In this document: in pieces, positions 55,091 through 64,000 of the stretch
Layout: every line of letters begins with the position of its first letter
Position numbering within the stretch: position 1 is the first letter of the stretch
Assembly: GCA_036557365.1 (NCBI GenBank)
Contig: DATBHR010000040.1
Coordinates: 25,135-89,134 of the forward strand
Length of the DNA stretch: 64,000 nucleotides
DNA from: DATKHR01 sp036557365
GTDB lineage: Bacteria; Acidobacteriota; Vicinamibacteria; Vicinamibacterales; CAVVIG01
Direction of reading: 5' to 3'
The notes under the pieces: model-generated
The model's input: only the letters and a program-made list of their open reading frames with translations
Told to the model about the DNA's origin: nothing
The model's database searches: none
Position numbers and translations under genes: made by a program

Positions 55091-56686
55091 GTGGGAAAAG
55101 CTCGGCGGATTCGCGGCTGGCCGCGCGTCACCGCCGTCGGTTCGGTCCTGGCGGCCGTGGCGGCGACGGCGCTTTTCTGGGCCGCCTTCATGAGTGCCAG
55201 CCCATCCGCCCACGAAATTCCGAACGACGTCACGGTTCAGATCTTCGTCAAGCCGGAAGGACAGCGGCTGCGCGTGGCGATTCGCGTGCCGCTCGGGGCC
55301 ATGCGGGACATGGATTACCCCAAGCTGGCCGGCAACTCCGATCTGCTGGACGTGTCGCGCGCCGATTCCACGCTGCGCGACGCGGCGACGCTGTGGGTCG
55401 CTGACTTCCTCGACGTCTCCGAGGGCGAACGGAAGCTGCCGTATCCGGCCATCACGGCCGTCAGGGCGGCGTTCCCGTCGGATCGGTCGTTCGACTCCTA
55501 CGAGCAGGCCATTGCCGGATTCGCCGCGCCGCGCCTGCCGCCCGACACGGAATTTCAGTGGAGCCAGGGGCTGCTCGACGTCCTGTTCGAGTATCCGATC
55601 GACAGCGACGCGTCGCGCTTTTCAATCAGCCCGCGCTTCGCCAGGCTCGGCATCCGGACGCAAACGATCGTCCGCTTCGTGGCGCCGGGAGGCGCCGTTC
55701 GCGCCTTCGACCTTCAGGGCGATCCCGGTCTCGTCGCACTCGATCCGACGGGCCCGCAGGTGGCGTGGCGCTTCCTTGGCGTCGGATTCGACGAGCTCCT
55801 GCACAGCACCGAATACGTCCTCTTCATCCTGTGCGCGGTCGTCCCGTTCCGGCGCGTCGGTGCGAGCCTGGTGATCGTCGCGTCGGCGACCGTCGCGCAT
55901 TCGATCGCCTTGATCGCAGCGACGTACGGTCTCGCCCCTGACGCCCTCTGGTTTCAGCCGCTGATCTTCACGCTGACGGCTGTTTCCATCGTGTATCTGG
56001 CGGGAGAAAACGTGCTGGTCGCAGCGGGAACGGGGGGCAGGAGGGATGGGACGGATGCGACGGATGGGATGGATAGGACGGATGGGACGGATGGGACGGA
56101 TGGGGACACCGCTGATATCGAACGGCGTTGCCGCACGACGTTTGTCTTCGGCCTCGTGTACGGTTTCGGCTTCTCGTTCCCGCTGCGGTCCGACCTTCAG
56201 CTCGCCGGCTCGCATCCGCTCGTCTCGCTGATCGCGTTCAACGGCGGTCTCGAGGTCGCGCAGCTGGTGGTCATTGCGGTGATCCTGCCGCTCGTCGCCA
56301 TCGCACGCCGGTTCGTCGTCTCCGGATCGATCGGCACGCTGATCGTGTCGGCGCTCGTCGGCCACGCCGCGTGGCACTGGATGCTCGATCGGTGGGGCGT
56401 GCTGCGCCGGTTCCGGATCGGATGGCCGACGCTCGACCTGGTGTTCTGGGCAACCGCCATGCGCTGGATGATGCTCGTCGTCGCCGCGGCGGGAATCTAC
56501 TGGCTGCTGTTCAGCGTAATGCGCGGTAGGTCGGGTGGGGCGGGTAGGTCAGGTGGGTCGGGTAGGTCGGGTGGGGCGGGTAGGTCAGGTGGGGCGGGGA
56601 GGTCAGGTGGGGCGGGTAGGTCGGGTGGGGCGGGTAGGGCTGGGAGGGCACGTGAGGACGGTTGGAGGGTCGGATGGGAAAGATAG
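55091..56686 (+). CDS. HupE/UreJ-like membrane protein invaded by in-frame simple repeats
   Basis: A 531-aa protein. After a signal (PRVTAVGSVLAAVAATALFWAAFMSASPSAHEIPNDVTVQIF) comes a ~200-residue exported domain. A HupE/UreJ-2-type membrane domain then begins FLGVGFDELLHSTEYVLFILCAVVPFRR and continues VIVASATVAHSIALIAATYGL and VFGLVYGFGFSFPLRSDL. The latter part holds GFGF and His positions typical of the Ni-permease/accessory fold. Two repeat insertions are translated: GTDATDGMDRTDGTDGTDGD (~residues 320-340, 9-bp units) in a loop, and an RSGGAG-type 18-bp tail at the C-terminus. GTG 55091 sits 7 nt after TACAAT, with no leader. Metal link is inferred only. Confidence 0.75.
   Translation: MGKARRIRGWPRVTAVGSVLAAVAATALFWAAFMSASPSAHEIPNDVTVQIFVKPEGQRLRVAIRVPLGAMRDMDYPKLAGNSDLLDVSRADSTLRDAATLWVADFLDVSEGERKLPYPAITAVRAAFPSDRSFDSYEQAIAGFAAPRLPPDTEFQWSQGLLDVLFEYPIDSDASRFSISPRFARLGIRTQTIVRFVAPGGAVRAFDLQGDPGLVALDPTGPQVAWRFLGVGFDELLHSTEYVLFILCAVVPFRRVGASLVIVASATVAHSIALIAATYGLAPDALWFQPLIFTLTAVSIVYLAGENVLVAAGTGGRRDGTDATDGMDRTDGTDGTDGDTADIERRCRTTFVFGLVYGFGFSFPLRSDLQLAGSHPLVSLIAFNGGLEVAQLVVIAVILPLVAIARRFVVSGSIGTLIVSALVGHAAWHWMLDRWGVLRRFRIGWPTLDLVFWATAMRWMMLVVAAAGIYWLLFSVMRGRSGGAGRSGGSGRSGGAGRSGGAGRSGGAGRSGGAGRAGRAREDGWRVGWER
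56034..56105 (+). repeat. 9-bp GGGACGGAT repeat inside the HupE-like gene
   Basis: About seven units of GGGACGGAT and close variants. The 9-bp period keeps the frame open, reading Asp-Gly-Thr. It is the same unit family as the intergenic repeat at 50957-51010. Confidence 0.8.
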
Positions 56687-56803
56687 GCGGAGTAACTTAA
56701 CCTCTCCGTCGACCTCGCCCCATCCGCCCCATCCAACCTATCTTCCTACCTGCCCTATCTTTCCTACCTGCCCTACCCGACCCACCTGCCCTCCCCGACC
56801 TAT
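56519..56803. repeat. Inverted G-rich/C-rich repeat block between convergent genes
   Basis: 56519-56660 repeats GGTAGGTCGGGTGGGGCG-type 18-bp units, translated as the tail of the HupE-like protein. 56715-56803 is the reverse-complement type (CCTACCTGCCCTACCCGACCCACC), ending 1-2 bp from the stop codon of the convergent TBDR. The arms can form a long hairpin at the junction of the two convergent genes. Confidence 0.75.
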
Positions 56804-56804
56804 T

Positions 56805-59800
56805 TCAGAATTGGAACCTCGCCGTGAACTGAACCATGCGCATGTTGTTCGCCTGATTCGTAATCTGTCCAAACGCCGAGTTCCCGAACTGCGAGCTCGC
56901 CATCGCCGCCCACTGGACGATGTTGAACATGTTCAGCACTTCGATGTTGATGCGCACCGACGTGCCGCGTCCCGTGCCCACCGATTTGCTGACGCCGAGA
57001 TCCACGTTGTTGCGCCACGGCGACATCACACCCGGCAGGATGCGCGGGGCGTTGCCGAACGTGTTGTTCGCCGCGGTCGAGAACGCGGCCTTGTTCAGAT
57101 ACAGGTTGTCGGACGTGTTGGCCGTGATGCGGTCCGTGATGTCGCCGGGAACCAGGAAGTCCTGGCCCGGAACCACATTCGGCCGGATGCCGTTGCCGAA
57201 CAGGAACGACTGTCCGCTCTGGAGCTGGCTGATTCCGATCGGGAAGCCGCTCTGGACCGTCACGACCGGCGTGATCGACCAGTTGCCGAGGATGGCGTCG
57301 CCGATCGTGCTGTTCGAGAGGTACTTCTTCCCCTGACCGAAGGGCAGCATGACGGTCGGAGCAATCACCAGCTTGTGCGGCGAGTCGAGCAGGCTGCGTC
57401 CGTAGAGCGAATCCGGATTGTAGTACTGCGATCCGGGGACGACCACGTAGTTGTTCTGCAGGCCCGGCGCGCTCGAGTAGTAGTTGCTCTCGCCGAACTG
57501 GTTGTCGTTCAGCCGGCTGTACGTGTAGCTGAAGGTGCCGCCCCAGAGTCCGGTGACGCGCTTGCGGACCTGGAAGATGGCCGCGTTGTACTGCGACTTC
57601 GCGCCGGTGGACTGCTCCATGTAGACGTTCCCGAACTGCGGGAACGGCCGCAGGAGCTGACCGAGCGGAATCGTCGCCTGCGACGCGAACTGACCGGCGG
57701 CCGCGACGCCGAGGAACGGATTCGGCACCGCCTTCGTCGTGTCGGCGACGAGGCCCTGGTACTTCGGATCGATCTGGTTGATGTTGATGTAGCCGGCCAG
57801 CGCGCCGGCGTTCGATCCGGTCCAGCTCATGTTCCGTCCGGTGAGGCCCGTATAGCCCACCGACACGCTGACGCCGCCGCGCAGCTCGCGCTGCATGTCG
57901 ACGGAGTACTGCTGCACGTACGGCGCGCCTTTGTTCGGATCGACGAAATAGATGTCGCCGCCCGTTCCGGTCAGCAGGCCCTGCGTGTTGCCGCTCGGTT
58001 GAATGAGTCCGTTCGGGAACGGATTGCTCATCGTCACCGTCGGGACGCCCGAGGTCTGTGGCACGTTCGTCGTTGCCGAGTAGCCGATCTGGCCCCAGCC
58101 CGTCGTGCCGGCCGCCGGATAGTTGAACGGTGAGTAGTAGAGTCCCCATCCGCCGCGGAGCACGGTCTTCTCGTTGAGACTGAACACCATGCCGGCTCGC
58201 GGTGCGACTTTGAGCGCCGGCTGGTTGCCCTGCGTTGTAGGTGCCCCGTTCTGGCCGGCGTAGACGAGACCGCCGAGGATTTGCCGTGCCTCGCCCGTGA
58301 CCGGGTTGGTGACGCTGACCATGCCGTTCAGCGGGCTGACGGCGGTCTGATCGAAGTTCACCGCCAGCTGATTGTCGCGCTCCATCAGGCCAGTCTCGCG
58401 TTCAAGACGCAGGCCGTAGTTGAGGGTGAGGCGGTTGTTCACTCGCCAGTCGTCCTGCGCGTAGCCGCTGTAGTAGCGAACAAACCCGTCGAGCGGCGCG
58501 TTCAGCGGGACGCTGCTGACGTTCGTGCTGTTGTTGACCGGATAGCCCAGGATCAGATCGGCGAGGGCGTTGCCGGTGTAGGCGCCGGTGAAGTTGAACG
58601 ACCCGGTGGACGTCCCGTAGTTCGTGGACGTGACGCCGATGATCCGGAAGTCGCCGCCGACCTTCATGTTGTGTGCGCCGGCCAGCTTGCTCAGCGTGCC
58701 GTTCGCGCCGTACTGGTAATAGCCGTTCGCCTGCCGCGACGTCCAACCCGACGGCTTGTAGCCCGTAATCGTCATCGTCGGGAACCGCTGCGTGTCGGAC
58801 ATCTGGCTCGTGAGCGAAGATGGCCAGCCAAGCTGCGAGACGTTGAAGCCGAGCGGATTGCCGCTGCGGTCGTTCAGGTTGTAGTTGTCGTCGAAGTGGT
58901 TGTAGCCGCCGCGGAGCGTGAGCACCGTCGACGAGTTCATGACGTAGGTGTTGTTGACCACCACGGTGTTGATCGATCGATCGAGCTGGTAGCTCGCGCC
59001 GACGAAGTCGTTCACGGGGTTGTAGTTCGAGTTGGCCTCATGCGTCACCTGACGCAGGATGAAGCCGCTCGCGGCCACAGAGTCGTTGAAGTGGTGATCG
59101 ACCTTCGTCGTGAACTGGTACGCCTTGTTCGGCAGCAGGTCGGTCATGCCGAAGTTCGGCGATCCGTTGTCCACCTGCGTGTTGGCGGTGGGGAAGTAGC
59201 CGGCCAGCTGCGCGCCGACCGGATTGATGCGGTTCGACGGAATCTGGTTGCCGGGGAAGCATCCGGGACCGCCAGTCGTGGAACTGCAGGCGCCGGTGGA
59301 CAGCGGGTCCTTGATGTAGAACGGCACGCCGTTGCGCGTGAGGCCCGAGAAGTCGCCGTTGAGCTCGGCCGCCGTCGGCACGAGGAACGTGTTCTGCTGC
59401 GGCTGGTTGTCGGTGTACTTCTCGCCCGCAAACCAGAAGAAGGTCTTGCTCTTCCAGATCGGTCCGCCGACACCGCCGCCGCCGTCGCGCCAGTATTCCG
59501 GCGCGTTCGGCTGGCCCTGCAGTTTCGGAATGAGCAGCTGGCTGACCATGGACTCCGGACGGAACACCGTGTACGCGGCGCCGTGGAAATCGTTGGCGCC
59601 CGACTTCGCGGCCATGTTCATGACGCCGCCGCCCGTGCGTCCCATCTCCGCGTCGTAGGTGTGGACCTGGACCTTCATGTCCTGCACCGCTTCGAGGCTC
59701 GGATTCGTGGACGCGCGGTTCTGGAGATCGGTGACGGGGAATCCGTCGATCAGATAGTTGTTCGCGCGAACGGCGCCGCCGCCCATCGACATCGCCGAGT

Positions 59801-60347
59801 TGCCAACCTGGTCCTGCATGCGGTTCCAGTGCGCGTTGCCGCTCGTCTGGACCGTCGGCGCGAGATTCGCCATCAGGAAGACGCTGCGGCCGGGCGTCGG
59901 AATCGACTCGAGCGTTTTCGTGTCGAGGACCTCGCCGGTCGAGGCGTTGGTCGTCTCGATGAGCGGCGATTCGCCGGTGACCGTGATCGTTTCCTCGAGC
60001 GCGCCGATTTCGAGCACGATGTCGAGGCTCACGAACGACTGCACGTTGATAGGAACGGCTTTGCGTTCGAATGACTTGTAGCCGGGTACCGACGCCTTCA
60101 CCGTGTAGCGGCCCGGATCGACGGCGGGAAAGGAGTACTCGCCGACGTTGTTCGTGACGGTTTCCCGTGTCGTGTTGGTTTGCTCATTCGTCAGCGTGAC
60201 CGTGACGCCCGGGATGACGCCTTGCGGATCCTTCACCGTTCCGCGCAAGCCGCCTTGAGCTGACTGCGCATGGCCGAGGCTCGCAAGCGCGAGCACGAAG
60301 CCACCTGTAGCGATCGAGACGACGAACCTGCGAAATGTGTGCTTCAT
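56805..60347 (-). CDS. TonB-dependent receptor, Oar-like (1180 aa)
   Basis: An outer-membrane receptor with signal FRRFVVSIATGGFVLALASLGHAQ and a carboxypeptidase-regulatory-like domain (GLRGTVKDPQGVIPGVTVTLTNEQTNTTRETVTNNVGEYSFPAVDPGRYTVKASVPGYKSF). The plug includes ETITVTGESPLIETTNASTGEVLDTKTLESIPTPGRSVFLM, NNYLIDGFPVTDLQNRAS, and MKVQVHTYDAEMGRTGGGVMNMAAKSGANDFHG. The barrel ends in MVQFTARFQF. The ATG at 60347 follows GGAGGTG. It is the clear paralogue of 44217-47873 in sequence blocks, length and 3' repeat. A TAGAAC -10-like box lies ~35 nt upstream. No hydrolase or regulator is linked directly. Confidence 0.93.
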   Translation of the reverse strand: MKHTFRRFVVSIATGGFVLALASLGHAQSAQGGLRGTVKDPQGVIPGVTVTLTNEQTNTTRETVTNNVGEYSFPAVDPGRYTVKASVPGYKSFERKAVPINVQSFVSLDIVLEIGALEETITVTGESPLIETTNASTGEVLDTKTLESIPTPGRSVFLMANLAPTVQTSGNAHWNRMQDQVGNSAMSMGGGAVRANNYLIDGFPVTDLQNRASTNPSLEAVQDMKVQVHTYDAEMGRTGGGVMNMAAKSGANDFHGAAYTVFRPESMVSQLLIPKLQGQPNAPEYWRDGGGGVGGPIWKSKTFFWFAGEKYTDNQPQQNTFLVPTAAELNGDFSGLTRNGVPFYIKDPLSTGACSSTTGGPGCFPGNQIPSNRINPVGAQLAGYFPTANTQVDNGSPNFGMTDLLPNKAYQFTTKVDHHFNDSVAASGFILRQVTHEANSNYNPVNDFVGASYQLDRSINTVVVNNTYVMNSSTVLTLRGGYNHFDDNYNLNDRSGNPLGFNVSQLGWPSSLTSQMSDTQRFPTMTITGYKPSGWTSRQANGYYQYGANGTLSKLAGAHNMKVGGDFRIIGVTSTNYGTSTGSFNFTGAYTGNALADLILGYPVNNSTNVSSVPLNAPLDGFVRYYSGYAQDDWRVNNRLTLNYGLRLERETGLMERDNQLAVNFDQTAVSPLNGMVSVTNPVTGEARQILGGLVYAGQNGAPTTQGNQPALKVAPRAGMVFSLNEKTVLRGGWGLYYSPFNYPAAGTTGWGQIGYSATTNVPQTSGVPTVTMSNPFPNGLIQPSGNTQGLLTGTGGDIYFVDPNKGAPYVQQYSVDMQRELRGGVSVSVGYTGLTGRNMSWTGSNAGALAGYININQIDPKYQGLVADTTKAVPNPFLGVAAAGQFASQATIPLGQLLRPFPQFGNVYMEQSTGAKSQYNAAIFQVRKRVTGLWGGTFSYTYSRLNDNQFGESNYYSSAPGLQNNYVVVPGSQYYNPDSLYGRSLLDSPHKLVIAPTVMLPFGQGKKYLSNSTIGDAILGNWSITPVVTVQSGFPIGISQLQSGQSFLFGNGIRPNVVPGQDFLVPGDITDRITANTSDNLYLNKAAFSTAANNTFGNAPRILPGVMSPWRNNVDLGVSKSVGTGRGTSVRINIEVLNMFNIVQWAAMASSQFGNSAFGQITNQANNMRMVQFTARFQF

Positions 60348-60540
60348 CACACCTCCGACGGAAAAACCCGTGCGGAGTTCTAGCACTTCTCGCAGACAAC
60401 TGATGACTTGAATTGTCACGAAGATGTCATCCTTTGTAATGGATCGTGAATTCTGGATCCGACGATCGCTACAAAAGATGAAGCGCGCTCGAGGTGGGCC
60501 GAGCAGCAGAGAGCGGGAGACGCCAGCGAGCGCGCGCGGA

Positions 60541-60876
60541 CTACTGCGCGTCGATTTTTGAAATCTGGATCGTGTCGCCTTTGAGCTCGCCGGTCACTTT
60601 CACTTTGTCGCCGGCGTGCTCGCTGAGTCCCGCGACGGTCTGGTTCGCGATCTGATAGACCTTGCCGTCCACGAGCAGGACGTATTTCGATCCGCCCTTG
60701 ACGCACGAGACCGTGCAGTCGTGGTCCGCCATCTTGCCGGCGCCCTCGGCCGCCTCCTCGTGCTTCGCTTTGCACATGCTGTCGCTGATTTGACCAGTCC
60801 AGCTCCCGCCCTGTGCGAGAACCGAGGCGGAAACCAACATCGAGAGCGAGGCGGCGAGACCAATTGCAAGCTTCAT
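60541..60876 (-). CDS. Small exported DUF5818-like protein
   Basis: A 111-aa protein with signal MKLAIGLAASLSMLVSASVLAQ. The mature part is WTGQISDSMCKAKHEEAAEGAGKMADHDCTVSCVKGGSKYVLLVDGKVYQIANQ and then HAGDKVKVTGELKGDTIQISKIDAQ. The Cys-x-x-x-His (MCKAKH) and D-x-x-C---C (DHDCTVSC) pattern with a beta-rich OB-like end is characteristic of small acidobacterial exported proteins of DUF5818 type. The Cys/His set may bind a metal. Upstream codons in frame consist of simple repeat (GRVGQVGRVGQVG), so the ATG at 60876 is taken as start. Divergent from the MFS gene. Confidence 0.78.
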   Translation of the reverse strand: MKLAIGLAASLSMLVSASVLAQGGSWTGQISDSMCKAKHEEAAEGAGKMADHDCTVSCVKGGSKYVLLVDGKVYQIANQTVAGLSEHAGDKVKVTGELKGDTIQISKIDAQ

Positions 60877-60892
60877 GAACGAGGATGATATC

Positions 60893-60945
60893 AGACCCAC
60901 CTGACCCACCCGACCTACCTGACCCACCCGACCCATCCGACCTAA
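60893..60945. repeat. Simple repeat in the divergent promoter region
   Basis: Units of GACCCACCCGACCTACCT (minus strand GGTAGGTCGGGTGGGTC), the same consensus as the 56519 block, fill most of the 89-bp gap between two divergent start codons. Confidence 0.7.
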
Positions 60946-62151
60946 CCTGCTACTATTTCCGTTCAATGGCTGCTACACACACCCGCTGGCCCGTACTGGT
61001 CGGGGGCGGATTACTGAACGTCGCGCTCGGGACCTACTACGCCTGGAGCGTGTTCGTGCCGCCGCTCGAACGTGAGTTCGGCTGGTCGCGCACACAGACT
61101 TCGCTCGTCCCGACGATCGACATGGTGATGCTGGCGTCGATGTTCGTCGTTGCCGGTTTCATGCAGCGGAAGTTCGGATCGCGATTGAACGCGTTTCTCG
61201 GCGGGCTGCTGTTCAGCGTCGGCTTGTTTCTCGCCAGCTGGACCACGTCGCTGCCGATGCTCTACATCACCTGGGGCGTCATCCTCGGCGCCGGGCTCGG
61301 TTTCGGCTACTCCGCGCCGATCGCCGCCGGCTCAGCCTGGTTTCCCGATCACCTCGGCATCGTCAACGGCCTGGCCATCGGGATTTTCGCGGCCGGCTCT
61401 GGCGTGTTCGGACCGATCGCGTCCAACCTGATCGACCAGTTCGGCTGGCGGGAAACGTTCCGCATCCTGGCCGTCTTCTTCTTCGTATGCACGATGGTCG
61501 GTGCGTATCTGCTCAAGGATCCGCCAGCGGACTACGTGCCTCCGCAGCCGGCGCCGTCTAGCCACGGGGCAAAGCCCAAGCGGACAACCATTGATGTGCC
61601 GACGCGCGACGTCATCCGATCGCCGGCCTTTTACGTGCTCTGGATTGCGTACGCGCTGGGCACGAGTGCGGGAACGCTGGTCATCAGCCAGCTCGTGCCG
61701 TTTGCGACGTCGAGCGGACTCAGCGAGACGACGGCGGCGCTCGCGATTGCGGTCGGCGCAGCCGGCAGCGCGCTCGGACGCTTCTTCTCGGGATGGATGA
61801 GCGACTACTTCGGACGCCTGTTCACGCTGCGCGCGATCGTGCTGGTCTCGATGATCGCGACGCCAGCGCTCTACATCTGGCGCGCTGACGTCTCGCTGTT
61901 CTTCGTGCTGCTCTTCGCCGTCTACTACTGCTACGGGACGCAGCTGTCGGTGTACACGGCGCTCGCCGGCGACTTCTGGGGCGTCAAGTACATCTCGACG
62001 AATTACGGACTGCTGCTCCTGGCGTGGGGATTTGCCGGCATTCTCGGGCCGATTGTCGGCTCGCGCGTGTTCGTGCTGACGGGAAGCTATCAGTACGCGT
62101 TCATCGGCGCGGCCGTCGTGGCTGCGGCGGCGCTCACGCTCCTTCTCGTCG

Positions 62152-63966
<1,815 letters not shown>

Positions 63967-63974
63967 GACGCAGG

Positions 63975-63980
63975 ATTATA
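63975..63980 (-). promoter_or_regulatory. -10 box of cstA
   Basis: A perfect TATAAT on the minus strand, 8 nt before the start codon, would place the transcription start at or next to the A of the ATG. The -35 region is cut off by the window end. Confidence 0.6.
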
Positions 63981-64000
63981 CTCACGAGGAGATGAGCCCC

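Overview
The window is GC-rich, gene-dense chromosomal DNA. The protein families point to Acidobacteriota, most likely the Vicinamibacteria (subdivision 6) group. This is an inference from content: five very large Oar-like TonB-dependent receptors with an N-terminal carboxypeptidase-regulatory-like domain, PEP-CTERM proteins, exported enzymes with twin-arginine signals, PQQ and c-type cytochrome modules, DUF6152-type small periplasmic proteins, and a tmRNA tag (ADTQLALAA) resembling acidobacterial tags. No rRNA, tRNA, CRISPR array, transposase or integrase was found.

Layout. 1-3.3 kb: the end of a LysR regulator, a TonB-dependent receptor (TBDR) and a decayed PEP-CTERM gene. 3.4-4.3 kb: a DUF2089/SHOCT regulatory pair behind an AT-rich island. 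4.3-10.0 kb: the most novel region, a divergent RiPP-like cluster. It holds a 58-aa precursor-like peptide ending in CDCC, a radical SAM/SPASM maturase, a B12-type radical SAM RiPP maturase and, on the other strand, a trypsin-like protease, a 79-aa protein resembling that protease's N-terminal domain, and a 2OG-Fe(II) oxygenase. 10.0-21.3 kb: a Tat-exported HisC-like aminotransferase, a TolB/PD40 lipoprotein, a VOC protein, a phage tail-sheath remnant, a PEP-CTERM protein, small exported proteins, an M28-type peptidase with a GNAT enzyme, a two-helix K+ channel and a RoxA-like di-heme cytochrome. 21.6-28.8 kb: TBDR - amidohydrolase - TBDR. 28.9-36.3 kb: a membrane protein, tmRNA (ssrA), a FliH-like/GAF-like protein with a Slt-type transglycosylase, and a two-component system. 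36.3-44 kb: a class I aminotransferase, a beta-barrel protein, two more HisC-like enzymes, a PQQ dehydrogenase and its likely cytochrome c. 44.2-60.4 kb: two paralogous ~1200-aa TBDRs flanking a TPR protein, a sulfite-oxidase-like enzyme, three NHL-repeat paralogues and a HupE/UreJ-like membrane protein. 60.5-64 kb: a small exported protein, an OFA-family MFS transporter and CstA.

Functional picture: a heterotroph with heavy investment in outer-membrane uptake (TBDRs), periplasmic hydrolysis and oxidation (M28 peptidase, amidohydrolase, PQQ dehydrogenase, di-heme and mono-heme cytochromes) and peptide import (CstA). Cutting across the genes are several non-coding layers. One is an ~85-nt element in three copies ending in a covarying hairpin, placed exactly 20 nt before the start codon of two unrelated genes. 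Another is a family of G-rich simple repeats at gene ends, some translated in frame. There is also a telomere-like (TTAGGGG)n quadruplex motif, and several genes appear to be transcribed without a leader. All functional statements come from reading the sequence and from general family knowledge; no database search was run.
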